A DNA stretch of 64,000 bases from Alteromonas sp. KUL106 (GTDB taxonomy: Bacteria > Pseudomonadota > Gammaproteobacteria > Enterobacterales > Alteromonadaceae): contig NZ_BLIG01000051.1 of the NCBI RefSeq assembly GCF_009811415.1, forward strand, positions 1 through 64,000, given 5' to 3'. Below, piece by piece: positions 43,912 through 55,000 of the stretch (its first letter is position 1; each line of letters starts with the position of its first letter). Both the position numbers and the translations under genes were made by a program. The notes under the pieces were generated by a model. The model did not search any database. It had not been told where the DNA came from and saw only the letters and a list, made by a program, of their open reading frames with translations.

Positions 43912-43970
43912 GTTATTTCCTTTCGTTCGCTATCTGCTTAGCAATTAACACTACGTCACGCTTAGTATGC

Positions 43971-45038
43971 CTAACGCATTAACTGCTGAATAATTTTGGT
44001 TGTAGGTGCCGCTAAACCAACTTCAATAGGCTCGTTCAACGAGAACCAACGAAATGCCCTTTCGGCAACGCGTTTTGTTGGGGGAGAGTTTACCACGGCC
44101 ACTACCGGTGTGATATCTAAATGAAAGTGGCTAAAAGTATGTCGAAACCCTTCAAGCGCTCGGGTTTCAGCTACACTGATACCTCGTTCGTTCAGCTTAT
44201 CAATCCCCTCGTCTATTGACGACACTTCAATAAAACCATACAGGCCACCCCACAGCCCTGTTGAAGGGCGCTGCTCTAAATACACTTGGCTATTAAACTG
44301 TGCCACCATCATAAAGGTGGATTTTTCGGGCAGTGTCTTTTTCGGTTTTTTACCCGGGTAGTCGGTTTGCGCACCTTGGGCATAGGCAATACAGTCGGCT
44401 TGAAGCGGGCACTCATCACACTTTGGCTTGCTTCGCGTACAGATCATAGCGCCCAAGTCCATCATCACCTGCGTATAGTTAGCACAACGTCCGCCTTCTG
44501 TTCTGGTAGGTGTATTTTTCTCGGCCACCTCCCACAGTGCATTTTCTACCGTTTTCTGACCCGGCCACCCACCTATTGCATAGTATCGCGCTAGCACACG
44601 CTTCACGTTGCCGTCTAAAATAGGAAAACGCATATTGCGAGATAGCGACAAAATTGCTCCCGCTGTTGAGCGTCCTATACCCGGTAAATCCATAACTTCT
44701 TCAAGGCTATAAGGAAACTCACCGTTGTATTTTTCCACCAGCGTATTGGCAGCTTTATGCAGGTTTCTTGCTCTTGCGTAATAGCCTAGCCCTGTCCAAT
44801 GGTGAAGCACATCGTCTTGAGATGCCTTAGCTAAGTCATGTACAGTGGGGAAAGACGCCATAAAGCGTTTGAAGTAAGGAATTACCGTGGCAACTTGCGT
44901 TTGCTGCAGCATAATTTCCGACACCCACACTTTATAAGGCGTGACGTCTTGCTGCCAAGGCAAATGCTTTCGCCCATACTTATCAAACCATGCGAGCACT
45001 CGCTCTGCAAAGCTACTTGTGTATTGTTGTTCTATCAT
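43971..45038 (-). CDS. mutY: MutY, A/G-specific adenine DNA glycosylase
   Basis: 355 residues. Catalytic E41 (SEIMLQQTQV) and D142 (PILDGNVKRV), helix-hairpin-helix LPGIGRSTAGAI at about 118-129, 4Fe-4S ligands C200, C207, C210 and C216 (C-x6-C-x2-C-x5-C), and a C-terminal NUDIX-like 8-oxoG recognition domain. Removes adenine mispaired with 8-oxoguanine. Upstream partner of yggX. Confidence 0.97.
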   Translation of the reverse strand: MIEQQYTSSFAERVLAWFDKYGRKHLPWQQDVTPYKVWVSEIMLQQTQVATVIPYFKRFMASFPTVHDLAKASQDDVLHHWTGLGYYARARNLHKAANTLVEKYNGEFPYSLEEVMDLPGIGRSTAGAILSLSRNMRFPILDGNVKRVLARYYAIGGWPGQKTVENALWEVAEKNTPTRTEGGRCANYTQVMMDLGAMICTRSKPKCDECPLQADCIAYAQGAQTDYPGKKPKKTLPEKSTFMMVAQFNSQVYLEQRPSTGLWGGLYGFIEVSSIDEGIDKLNERGISVAETRALEGFRHTFSHFHLDITPVVAVVNSPPTKRVAERAFRWFSLNEPIEVGLAAPTTKIIQQLMR

Positions 45039-45172
45039 AATTGTTTGTATGCGTCGTAACGTCTACTTATTCATTAATAAATAAAGTTTGGGCGTTTTCT
45101 CATTAGCAACCATTCATTAAAAAGCGCGCTATGGTAGCATGTAAACAGCCAGTTTATTGTTAAGGAGCACAC

Positions 45173-45877
45173 GTGTCTGTGCAGCACCCTGTTTTATTTT
45201 TTCCCGGTACGCTTTGCGACGAGCGCATCTATCTTCCTCTTTGGCGCAAACTCAATATTGCGCAACGCCGCTACGTGCCACTTCAGTGGGCAGCATCGCT
45301 GGAAGAAATGCTAGCATTAAGCGAAGACCGCATTCTGGAAGACGAAAAAGTACACCTGGTGGGTTACTCCATGGGCGGATTTATCGCTGCGTTGGTGGCG
45401 CAGCGCAATCCCGCTAACATTGCTTCGGTTACATTAATCGGCTACAACCCAGAAGGGTTGTCAAAAGAAGAAATTGCCAAGCGAAAGCAGCTCACCGCGA
45501 TGCTTCAGCAAGGGAACTTCAAGCCCGATAACGATGCTTACCTTTCGCGATTCGTTCACCCTTCACGCTTAGAAGACGACAATGTGATTGGCGTTATCAA
45601 ATCCATGGCACAGGATTTAGGTAAAACAACATTACTAAACCACACACTCGCTACCACACCACGAAAAAGTACCGTTAAAGCGCTAGCAGAGATCAATGCA
45701 CCAGTGACGTTTATTACCGCCGAGCAAGACGCTATTGCCCCCGCACAGGCAATACAACACTTGAAGCGCTCGCTACCTAAGGCGGCATTTCACGTCATTA
45801 GCGAGGCGGGTCATACCTTGGTGCTAGAGCAAACTGAAGCGGTAGCATCTATTATTGCCAAACAAATTGGCGTATAA
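45173..45877 (+). CDS. Alpha/beta hydrolase
   Basis: 234 residues from a GTG start with AAGGAG upstream. The oxyanion-side HPVLFFPGTLCDERIY, nucleophile elbow GYSMGG, acid region TAEQDAIAP and catalytic histidine in GHTLVLEQ are present. Small BioH/MhpC-like cytoplasmic esterase or lipase; the substrate is unknown. Divergent from mutY, 134 bp apart. Confidence 0.88.
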   Translation: MSVQHPVLFFPGTLCDERIYLPLWRKLNIAQRRYVPLQWAASLEEMLALSEDRILEDEKVHLVGYSMGGFIAALVAQRNPANIASVTLIGYNPEGLSKEEIAKRKQLTAMLQQGNFKPDNDAYLSRFVHPSRLEDDNVIGVIKSMAQDLGKTTLLNHTLATTPRKSTVKALAEINAPVTFITAEQDAIAPAQAIQHLKRSLPKAAFHVISEAGHTLVLEQTEAVASIIAKQIGV

Positions 45878-45968
45878 AATTACAGCATTTTTACCACTCT
45901 AGCGTTGCATAAGCCGTGGGTAAGTGGATAATGCGCCACCAGAAAATTGGGTAAGAAAGGCATTGCAA

Positions 45969-46688
45969 ATGAGGCAATTCAAAAGTCAGGCGGAAGCAGA
46001 AGCCGCTGGAGTATACGTAAGCAAAGTAAAAAGCTTTGTGAAGCGTGAAGGCAGACTCACAAAAGCACAAGAAAAGGCATTGACAGATCATTGGCCAACC
46101 AAAGGCATCGACTATGCTGATACCGCCTTGTCGCTGTCAGAGATATTTGGCCGCAGCGCGCCTGTCGTTGTGGAAATTGGCTTTGGAATGGGTAAATCTT
46201 TGGTTGAAATGGCCGCCAATGCTCCTGAGAAAGACTTCATAGGCATAGAAGTCCACCGACCTGGCGTTGGCGCGTGCTTGTCTGACGCCAATGAACAAGG
46301 CGTTGAGAACTTGCGTGTAATGGAGCATGACGCGGTTGAAGTACTGAAAAACATGATACCTGACGGTTCTTTATCTCGCCTGCAGCTATTTTTTCCAGAC
46401 CCATGGCATAAAAAACGTCATCATAAACGTCGTATTGTACAACCTGAATTTGTAGAGTTAGTTCGCACGAAGCTGGCCATTGGCGGCTGCTTTCATATGG
46501 CGACTGACTGGGAGCAATACGCTGAGCACATGTTAGATGTCATGAACAATGCCGACGGTTACACCAACACTGCGACGGATGGCGATTATGTGCCTCGTCC
46601 AGACTACCGCCCAATCACTAAATTTGAAACCCGAGGTCAAAAGCTAGGCCACGGCGTATGGGACATCATTTTCGAGCGCACTAATTAA
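45969..46688 (+). CDS. trmB: TrmB, tRNA (guanine-N7)-methyltransferase
   Basis: 239 residues from the ATG at 45969, preferred over an upstream in-frame GTG at 45924 because AAAGG is well spaced and the length equals the E. coli enzyme. Signature segments: KSFVKREGRLTKAQE, VEIGFGMGKSLVEMA (SAM site), IGIEVHRPGVGACL, LFFPDPWHKKRHHKRR and FETRGQKLGHGVWD. Makes m7G46 in tRNA. Its stop overlaps the rsmC start (TAATG). Confidence 0.95.
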   Translation: MRQFKSQAEAEAAGVYVSKVKSFVKREGRLTKAQEKALTDHWPTKGIDYADTALSLSEIFGRSAPVVVEIGFGMGKSLVEMAANAPEKDFIGIEVHRPGVGACLSDANEQGVENLRVMEHDAVEVLKNMIPDGSLSRLQLFFPDPWHKKRHHKRRIVQPEFVELVRTKLAIGGCFHMATDWEQYAEHMLDVMNNADGYTNTATDGDYVPRPDYRPITKFETRGQKLGHGVWDIIFERTN

Positions 46689-47770
46689 TGATTCTATCTC
46701 CTCAAAGCCAGCTTTTAGAACGCAACATTTCACTGTTTGAAAAGGGTCAGTGGGCGTTTATCAACCCTTCAGATGCCTACTTTTTAGATAGTTTGAAATC
46801 TCAGGAAGTTACCGTAGTTCATCAGTATTTTGATGTATTTTCGGAATCGGTCCGGGTTATTCCTTCAGCGTCATTTGATAGCAGAGATATTAGCCATAAA
46901 GGCTTTGAGGTGACACAGAAGGTCGGCAATCATACGCACATCTTTACGCCTTTTGTCACATTAGAAAAGTCACACACCGACGTGATGATTTTCTTACCAA
47001 AAGCAAAGACGCATTTTCAGATGTTGCTAAGAATGGCCGCTGGTATGGTGGGTCAACATGGTCGCATCCATGTCGTTGGAGAGAATAAAGGCGGTATCAA
47101 GAGCGCGGCCAAATTGATGCAACAATATGGTGCGGCACAAAAAGTAGATTCGGCGCGTCACTGCAGCCTGATTACTGTCGTCGTTGACGAGCCACATATT
47201 GCATTTGAAGTCGACGCGTGGGTCGATGTGAACACCTACACCGTCGAAGACACTTCGTGGAATGTGGCCACAATACCTGGTGTCTTTAGCTATAAAGAGC
47301 TAGATGCAGGTACAGAATTACTATTGGAAAAACTGTCGTCATCGCTTAGCGGAGAAATACTTGATTTCGCATGTGGTGCAGGCGTTATAGCCAGTTACAT
47401 AATGCTTAAGTATCCACATTTGAAATTGCACTTAACTGACGTCAGTGCTCTTGCTGTTTATTGCAGTGCATTAACCTTAGCGGAAAACCAACTGACTGCG
47501 ACCCTTTATGCAGCGGACGGACTGCACGGGTTCGCCCACAAGGTCCAGCATATTGTTACCAACCCACCGTTTCATACCGGCGTAAAAACTGACTATACGA
47601 TCACTAAACGCTTTATTGCAGAGGCAAAAGCCTGCTTAACTCGCGGTGGTACCATGCAAATGGTCGCCAATCGCTTTTTGCCTTATCCAGGGTTGCTGTC
47701 AGAGCACTTTCAAACGGTATACACAACCGCACAAACCTCACAATTTTCTGTCTATCAGGCCGCGTTGTAA
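46688..47770 (+). CDS. rsmC: RsmC-type 16S rRNA guanine-N2 methyltransferase
   Basis: 360 residues: an N-terminal degenerate methyltransferase-like domain (about 1-180) and a C-terminal catalytic domain with LDFACGAGVIAS (SAM site) and the NPPFHTG motif. Expected to methylate G1207 of 16S rRNA. Coupled to trmB by a 1-bp overlap; a terminator follows. Confidence 0.92.
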   Translation: MILSPQSQLLERNISLFEKGQWAFINPSDAYFLDSLKSQEVTVVHQYFDVFSESVRVIPSASFDSRDISHKGFEVTQKVGNHTHIFTPFVTLEKSHTDVMIFLPKAKTHFQMLLRMAAGMVGQHGRIHVVGENKGGIKSAAKLMQQYGAAQKVDSARHCSLITVVVDEPHIAFEVDAWVDVNTYTVEDTSWNVATIPGVFSYKELDAGTELLLEKLSSSLSGEILDFACGAGVIASYIMLKYPHLKLHLTDVSALAVYCSALTLAENQLTATLYAADGLHGFAHKVQHIVTNPPFHTGVKTDYTITKRFIAEAKACLTRGGTMQMVANRFLPYPGLLSEHFQTVYTTAQTSQFSVYQAAL

Positions 47771-47818
47771 TTAAAAAAGCGTTTAGCTTGTGCTAATTTA
47801 GCATGTCTAGCTGATGTT

Positions 47819-47852
47819 AAAGCCATTGAGTTCTTTTCTCGATGGCTTTTTA
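47819..47852 (+). terminator. Terminator after rsmC
   Basis: AAAGCCATTGAG, seven-base loop, CTCGATGGCTTTTT: 12-bp stem with one G-T pair and a T run, about 50 bp after the rsmC stop. Confidence 0.85.
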
Positions 47853-47917
47853 TGCTGTTCTAACCTTATGACATAACATAATGAGTGCACTGTGCATCAA
47901 GCTCTGGGAGAGCGTCT

Positions 47918-49336
47918 GTGAATATTGTATTTGCTATTTCGGAAGTTGAAGAACTGGTGAAAACCGGCGGCCTGGCAGATGTAGGAAAAGCCCTTCCTCT
48001 TGCACTTCATGCATTAGGCGAGGACATTACCATTGTCATGCCGTACTACCGTGTTCTTGCTGAGCAACTTAATCTCACCACGGTAACAGAACAACAAACG
48101 TTGTTTACTGAAGGCAAGGTTTATCATTTTAATATTCGCTATATGCAGTGGCACAACATTCCTGTTTACTTCATTGACTCACCTGAGCATTTTATGCGGG
48201 AAGGGCTCTATGCTAATGCGTTTGATGCTTATGACGACAACGGCGAGCGATTTAGTTTCTTTAGCGGTGCAGTGCTACAAGCTTTGAAAGCTATTGGTAA
48301 GCAACCAGATATTATTCACTGTCATGACTGGCACACGGCAATGCTGCCATTTTTACTTACCCATGAACAGTCGGGCTATTTTAAAGATACCGCGACGGTT
48401 TTCACGATTCACAACGCCGCCTTCCAAGGGGTGCACAAGCTTGAGAGCATTCCCTACCTTCGCCATCACCCTGACATTTCAAATCAAGTGCATGGCGGGT
48501 ATATCAATATGCTCCAGAGCGGCATCGAGTTTGCGACGAAAATCACAACGGTCAGCCCTAATTATGCCAAAGAACTATTAACCGACTTAGGTAGCCATGG
48601 ACTGCACGAACGATTAGTTAAACGCCAATCTGATTTAAGCGGCATTCTGAATGGCTGCGACTATACTCAGTGGAACCCAGAGACCGACGAATTTTTGCCG
48701 GAAAATTTTAGCGCCGATAACCTACATGCCAAAATATCGTGTAAGCGAGTATTACAGCAAAAATCGGGGTTGCCTGAGAATGAAAGCGTACCGTTAATTG
48801 GCATGGTTTGCCGCCTTACCGAACAGAAAGGGTTTGGTTATATACTTCCAATTCTGGATGACCTTATTAAACACAATATCCAAATGGTGATTGTAGGCAC
48901 AGGCGACCCTAAAGTGTGCATGGACTTAGGTGAGTTTGCGCAACAGCACCCCAGTCAATTTGCCTTTATCAACGGCTTTAGTTCTGAACACGCCCATTTA
49001 GTCGAAGCAGGAGCAGACTTCTTCCTTATGCCATCTCAGTTTGAGCCTTGCGGGTTGAATCAGATGTACAGTTTAGCGTACGGTACGGTCCCAATCGTGC
49101 GCTCAGTAGGTGGCTTAAAAGATACCGTTATCGATTACAGTCACGAACTCGAAGGAACTGGGTTCGTTTTTGACGACCCTACTCCGTATGCACTTTTGAC
49201 GTGTATTCGTCGAGCGCTGCTCGCCTATTATGAAGACAGGGCTAAGTTTAGGAACATGCAACTGCGCGGAATGAACACACGGTTCACATGGGAAGCTGCA
49301 GCGAGAGACTATCAAGAGCTTTACGCGTCACTTTGA
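47918..49336 (+). CDS. glgA: GlgA, glycogen synthase (ADP-glucose)
   Basis: 472 residues from the GTG at 47918, placed five bases after GGGAGAG; this gives the normal N-terminus with the substrate-binding KTGGLADV motif at about 15-22. GT5 family: starch synthase catalytic domain, then GT1 domain with MVCRLTEQKGFGY and the catalytic-loop segment PSQFEPCGLNQMYS. Transfers glucose from ADP-glucose to glycogen. No other glg genes are in the window. Confidence 0.95.
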   Translation: MNIVFAISEVEELVKTGGLADVGKALPLALHALGEDITIVMPYYRVLAEQLNLTTVTEQQTLFTEGKVYHFNIRYMQWHNIPVYFIDSPEHFMREGLYANAFDAYDDNGERFSFFSGAVLQALKAIGKQPDIIHCHDWHTAMLPFLLTHEQSGYFKDTATVFTIHNAAFQGVHKLESIPYLRHHPDISNQVHGGYINMLQSGIEFATKITTVSPNYAKELLTDLGSHGLHERLVKRQSDLSGILNGCDYTQWNPETDEFLPENFSADNLHAKISCKRVLQQKSGLPENESVPLIGMVCRLTEQKGFGYILPILDDLIKHNIQMVIVGTGDPKVCMDLGEFAQQHPSQFAFINGFSSEHAHLVEAGADFFLMPSQFEPCGLNQMYSLAYGTVPIVRSVGGLKDTVIDYSHELEGTGFVFDDPTPYALLTCIRRALLAYYEDRAKFRNMQLRGMNTRFTWEAAARDYQELYASL

Positions 49337-49447
49337 GGATTGGCCTTTTGTCATATTAATTATTGTTTATGCGCGTCTTTCCTTTTTTAGAATAATGCGC
49401 CACTATTGTTTTATGGAAGACGCGGATGGACTATAAGCAACACGGAT

Positions 49448-51094
49448 ATGACAGATAACGCTGTTAAGCTTTCTATAAGAAATCTTTTTCTATGGGTAGT
49501 AATGTCAATTACTACGTTCTCACTTGCCGTATTGTCAACGCTCGCCGTCTACACACAGATTGATACATACCGCCATGAGTTAGAATCTAACGCAATCATG
49601 CTGGCAAAACTGGTTGCAAGAAGCTCTGCAACCTACCTCTATGATGAAACACCTGAGCGCATTGAAGTTGCCTTAAGTAACCTTAGTGCAGCGGAGTTTG
49701 TTTTAAACGCGCATGTTTATAAGCAACTAAACACAGCAGCAGAACCTCAGATATTTGCCTCATATAACAGAGAAGGGCAGCTATTGCTTGGAGGCAAAGA
49801 GAACCAGCTACCCTCTTTGCTTATGACGCCTCAGCTAGCAGATAATGGCCATTATTTAGAACTAAGTGCAAAGGTTTTCGATACCGAAACCAATATTCAA
49901 CTCGGTTGGGTATATTTGCGCGTGTCGTCGGACAACTTCAACGAACTCGTAGGAAAGTCAATTTGGCTTAATATAGCAGTAGCACTGGTATTGCTTGCTA
50001 TTAGTTTTTACTCAGCAGTACGATTTCAGCGCGTTGTCACCGGCCCTGTAGAAGACATCGCACGCTTTTTACAGCGGACATCTCGACAAAGGGACTATTC
50101 TGCACGGGCTGAGCGCTCAAGTATTCGAGAGCTTGATATTCTGGCTGACGCTTTAAATGTTATGCTGTTTCGTATGCAAGAATATATGCAAAAGCAGCGA
50201 CAAGCCGAAGAGCAGCACAGAAAACTGAACGCTAGCCTTGAAGATATGGTTAACCATCGCACTACAGCATTGAAAGATGCAAACCAAGAGCTCATTCAAA
50301 CGCTAGAGAAGCTACACCAATTTCAGCGGCAGATTGTGCAGAATGAAAAGATGGCATCCCTTGGTGATATGGTCGCTGGTGTTGCCCATGAGGTAAACAC
50401 GCCGATAGGCTTGGGGGTGACAGCATCTACCATGATGTTAGATAGGCTTGAGGTTATCCAGAAAGACTTCGAGAATAAAACGCTCAAAGCCAGCGCCATG
50501 AAGCGCTTTTTAGACGAAAGTAAAGAAAATCTGAACATCATCTACCGAAATTTGAACCGAGCAGCGGAGCTTATTAGCAGCTTTAAGCAGGTTGCGGTGG
50601 ATCAAACGTCAGAATCTAGCCGAAGTTTTTGCGTTGTACAGCTAGTTAATGAGATACTGTTGTCATTGCAGCCTCGACTCAAAAAATTAAAACACAACAT
50701 CAACGTAAATTGCGACCCTACCCTTAACGTTGAAACGAAGGCTGGCCCAATAAATCAAATCTTGATTAACTTAATAATGAATTCGGTTATTCATGGGTTT
50801 GAATCTATGGAAGAAGGCACAATTGATATTAGTGCCGAGTTAGTTAGTGATAATAAACTCAAGCTTGTTTATACCGATAACGGTAAAGGCATTCCCCCTG
50901 AGATTCGCAAGCGAATATTCGACCCCTTCGTGACGACAAAGCGCGGCCAGGGTGGTTCAGGATTAGGAATGCACCTAGTGTACAACTTAGTGACGCAAGC
51001 CCTTAATGGTTCGATATCGATAACCAGTGAGGAAGGCCAAGGGGTGGAATTTGTAATTATATTCCCCGTTATTAATGCGAAAGCCCCAGAATAG
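49448..51094 (+). CDS. Membrane sensor histidine kinase
   Basis: 548 residues from the ATG at 49448 (a TTG at 49406 is an alternative). Membrane helices near 11-36 and 180-198 bracket a periplasmic sensor of about 140 residues. A HAMP segment (GPVEDIARFLQRTSRQRDY), coiled coil, and a kinase core with H-box GVAHEVNTPIGLG, N-box LINLIMNSVIHGFE and G-boxes TDNGKGIPPE and GQGGSGLGMHLV follow. The H-box type (HEVNTPIG) resembles NtrB-like kinases. It lies 154 bp before arcA, same strand. It is not ArcB, which has receiver and Hpt modules. Partner uncertain. Confidence 0.9.
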   Translation: MTDNAVKLSIRNLFLWVVMSITTFSLAVLSTLAVYTQIDTYRHELESNAIMLAKLVARSSATYLYDETPERIEVALSNLSAAEFVLNAHVYKQLNTAAEPQIFASYNREGQLLLGGKENQLPSLLMTPQLADNGHYLELSAKVFDTETNIQLGWVYLRVSSDNFNELVGKSIWLNIAVALVLLAISFYSAVRFQRVVTGPVEDIARFLQRTSRQRDYSARAERSSIRELDILADALNVMLFRMQEYMQKQRQAEEQHRKLNASLEDMVNHRTTALKDANQELIQTLEKLHQFQRQIVQNEKMASLGDMVAGVAHEVNTPIGLGVTASTMMLDRLEVIQKDFENKTLKASAMKRFLDESKENLNIIYRNLNRAAELISSFKQVAVDQTSESSRSFCVVQLVNEILLSLQPRLKKLKHNINVNCDPTLNVETKAGPINQILINLIMNSVIHGFESMEEGTIDISAELVSDNKLKLVYTDNGKGIPPEIRKRIFDPFVTTKRGQGGSGLGMHLVYNLVTQALNGSISITSEEGQGVEFVIIFPVINAKAPE

Positions 51095-51248
51095 TTGTAT
51101 AAAGTATGAACTTTTCTTGATTTTTATTGGCTAACCCCAATATTTCGCTGTTAAGAATATTCACAAGTTACTTGCAATCAAGTATATGAATATTAAAATT
51201 TAACCAGTTAGTTGCTTAAATCGTATTTTAGAAAGAGTATAGAACGCC

Positions 51249-51956
51249 ATGCAGACGCCAAATGTGTTAATTGTTGAAGACGAAGTGGTAACCCGTACCA
51301 CGCTTAAGAGTTTATTTGAAGCGGAAGGGTATAATGTATTTGAAGCCGAGAATGGTGACCAAATGCATGATTTCTTCGAGAATCACGCTATTAACTTGGT
51401 GATTATGGATATCAATCTTCCAGGGAAGAATGGCCTTATTTTGGCGCGCGAAGTGCGTGATCGTAAAAATGTAGGTTTAATTTTTCTTACTGGCCGTGAC
51501 AACGATGTAGATCGTATTTTAGGTCTGGAAATTGGTGCCGACGATTATCTAACTAAACCATTTAATCCTCGCGAACTTACTATTCGTGCACGCAACTTAC
51601 TCTCTCGCACTACTAACTCTGCTGAAGACGACGATTTGCCAAGCCGCGTTAGCTTTAACGGCTGGACACTTGACGGTGATAGCCGCTCATTGATTTCTCC
51701 TACGGGTAAAGAATTCCGTTTACCGCGCAGTGAGTTTCGTGCCCTTCACCTTTTCCTTAGCAATCCAGGTAAAATCCTTACCCGCGAGCAGCTTATTATG
51801 GAAATGACAGGTCGTGAACTACGTCCAAATGACCGCACAGTAGACGTGACTATCCGCCGAATTCGTAAGCACTTCGAGTCAGATCCAACAGATGAAGAGT
51901 TGATTGTAACTATTCACGGAGAGGGCTATCGCTTCTGTGGACAAGTCGACGGCTAA
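51249..51956 (+). CDS. arcA: ArcA, aerobic respiration control response regulator
   Basis: 235 residues. Receiver with phosphorylation site D54 (IMDINLPGKNG), the ArcA-specific stretch FLTGRDNDVDRILGLEIGAD, KPFNPRELTIRARNLLSRT, and an OmpR-type winged helix with RTVDVTIRRIRKHFE. In E. coli ArcA is phosphorylated by ArcB under anaerobic or reducing conditions; no arcB is present here. A bidirectional terminator follows. Confidence 0.95.
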   Translation: MQTPNVLIVEDEVVTRTTLKSLFEAEGYNVFEAENGDQMHDFFENHAINLVIMDINLPGKNGLILAREVRDRKNVGLIFLTGRDNDVDRILGLEIGADDYLTKPFNPRELTIRARNLLSRTTNSAEDDDLPSRVSFNGWTLDGDSRSLISPTGKEFRLPRSEFRALHLFLSNPGKILTREQLIMEMTGRELRPNDRTVDVTIRRIRKHFESDPTDEELIVTIHGEGYRFCGQVDG

Positions 51957-51985
51957 GCATTTGCTTGAACAACGTCAAAATCACG

Positions 51986-52012
51986 AAAAAGCCGCTATTT
52001 AGCGGCTTTTTT
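51986..52012. terminator. Bidirectional terminator between arcA and lacZ
   Basis: AAAAAGCCGCT-ATTT-AGCGGCTTTTTT: an 11-bp stem with A and T runs on either side, serving arcA (+) and probably lacZ (-), whose stop is about 80 bp away. Confidence 0.9.
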
Positions 52013-52094
52013 ATGGAGGTGATTAATACCAGTGGCTTTAGACGGCTGGCGCTATTAAGCAGTGAATATCACCGCTTAATAGACATCAATAGTG

Positions 52095-55000
52095 CTACCG
52101 TGCATCAAACACGATGGAGTAGTGATAACGCTTTTCCTCTAATAAAAAGGCTTTGTGCGTACTCGGACTCCATGAGTCGTCTCCGCCAACCCCCATATGC
52201 GCATGGTCAATATAAACAAAGATGCAATCCTGCGGCGATAAATCACAGGTATGCTTTGCACTATCAAGCTGCGCCTGTCCGAATTCACTGACATTAAAGT
52301 TGAATTGTCCCTGCACATTTACGCCGCCAATGTCTAATTGCTTGCAGCCACAGCGCAAACCGTTGTCCGTTGGGAAAATATATTGGGTTTGAAACTCATT
52401 AACAGGAAGCGTGTAGCGACCGTAACGCGCTGCTGATTTCCTGTCGGGGTAATTTTCAAACGGCCCCAATCCCAGCCAAGAAACGTTTACCTGCTCTTGC
52501 GCTGGCACCGCCATTTGCATACCAATTCTTGGCATGGGCGGCAAACTATCATCAAATAACACGTCCACATCCACTTTCAGTGATGCAAGTGTATTAATAG
52601 TGTACGTCCACTTGGTGGCAGCCACGAGGGCGCCGTCATAGTGATATTCAAATAACGATGTTATACGTACATCGCTGGTGCTCTGTTCTACTTCAACATC
52701 TGTGCATGTACGATTCCACTGCCCTACACCTGCGCGACGCCAACGAGACTCCCATGCATTTGGATCTGGGTTATCCACTTCGCTAACACCAATATCATTA
52801 TCAAGTGGGGCCCTGAAAAAATTATCCTCTAAGGGTGCGCTAAGTGTTTCATTCTCATTTTTTAGCCAAGACGTTAAAAGCCCGCTTCTCTTGCTAAACC
52901 TAAACACTTGGTTTTTCGCATTAACAATGAAATTCTCATCCTGAGCTTCTATCGCTATATCAGTGTTATTACTTTTTGCGTCTTTTTTAGTAGAAGAAAA
53001 CGACACAATACCGCTTTTATTGGTAAGTACTAACTGCGCAGTGTCCATCACGTGCCCGGCTTTCGCCCATGAACAATCTTCGGCTAATACAACATCGATA
53101 TTGAGGTGGTAATCAGCGCCCGCCTTAAACGTAATTTCCGGCACTAAATTGAGCGTCTGGGTGTGTTGTGGTGCAATATCAATGTCGCATTCACCGGCGA
53201 CAATGACTTCTCCGTTTTCTAACACCTGCCAGCGCAAAAGCTCGTTATCCGTGCGCCTAAACAAGTAGTCACTAGTGATAGAAAGGGAGAGCGTATTCTG
53301 CTTTTCGACCAGCGAAAAACTTAAGTGTTGCTGACAGTACTTTGCTTCAAACAAATGTGGATGTGGCGTTCTATCAGGAAACAGTAAGCCATTTATACAG
53401 AACTGTCTGTCGTTGTCCGTATCGCCAAAGTCGCCGCCGTAGGCCCAATACGCCTCTTTGCTATCGGTATACTTAGTTAGTCCTTGGTCAACCCAGTCCC
53501 AAATAAAGCCACCTTGAAGGCGGGGATAAGCTTTAAATGCCTTCCAGTACTCATCAAAGCTTCCCAAACTATTTCCCATCGCATGCGCATACTCACACAG
53601 TATGACGGGGCGATTTTCGCCAGGCATTGACAACCATTTTTTAATTGCCCATTTAGGTACCGCGTCGTCTTTGATGTCGGTATCTACTCTTGCATACATA
53701 GGTGCAATGATGTCGGTTGCAGTAGTATCAGCACCGCCGCCCTCGTATTGCACTGGGCGAGATGGATCAAAGGATTTAGCCCACCCATACATCGCATCAT
53801 GGGTAGGTCCATGCCCACATTCATTGCCTAATGACCAAATAATAATGCTAGGGTGATTTTTGTCTCGCTCTACCATTTGAGTGAAGCGCGCCATGTAAGC
53901 GCCTGCCCATACTGGATCGCGAGAAAGCCTCCCCATTGGAAACATACCGTGGGTTTCTATATTGGCTTCATCTACTAGATAAAGCCCGTATTCATCACAA
54001 AGTTCATACCATCGAGGATGATTAGGATAATGCGCGGTCCGCACAGCGTTAAAGTTGTTTTGCTTTAACAGTTTTATGTCTTCAAGCATGTCATCATCAT
54101 TTATGGCATGCCCTTTTAGTTGATGATGTTCATGACGGTTGACACCGCGAATCAGCACGGCCTTGCCATTAACGAGAAGCTGCCCGTTTTTCATTTCCAC
54201 GTTTCTAAAGCCTACGCTATAGGCCTCTCTGTCTACCACATTGTCGTTATTATCAATCAGTGATACCACGATGCGGTAAAGGTAGGGTGTTTCTGCAGTC
54301 CAATGCTTAGGCTCTTTAACACTTAACGTTTGGAAAACCACGTCATCCCAACCGCCCTTCTCGTCAATACGCTTGTTATTAGTACCAGTAATCTCGTGTT
54401 CAGTGACGGCATGGGTACCGTCGAAAAGCTGAATGCCCACCTTGTAACTAGAAGGCGCTTTAATTGACGTGCGAACTGAGAGCTCTCCGTCTCGATAGCA
54501 CGCATCGAGGCGAGGTGTGACAAAGACATCTTGAATGTGGTGGTGAGGCTTAGTGATTATGCTCACGTCACGGAAAATACCGCTTAGCCACCACATGTCT
54601 TGATCTTCTAAATAACTACCGTCTGACCATCTAATGACCATGGCCGCCAAACGATTCTCGCCCTCAACAAGCAGCTTAGTGAGATCAAATTCAGCAGGTA
54701 AACGGCTGTCTTGTGAATAACCAACGTATTCTCCGTTACACCATAGATGAAAGGCACTATTTACCCCTTCAAATACTACGTGATTACGCTGTAAAAGCTG
54801 CTCTTTCGTTATGTTGAATACTTTTCGGTAGCAGCCTGTCGGATTTTCACTAGGCACAACAGGAGGGTTTACCGCAAACGGGTATTTAACATTGCAATAA
54901 ATGGGCTTGTCGTAACCTTGCAGCTGCCAGTTTGAGGGAACAAGTATGGGATGCCACAAGCCCCCTTCTTCAGGGCTTAGAGTAGCAGAGAGTAAACTTT

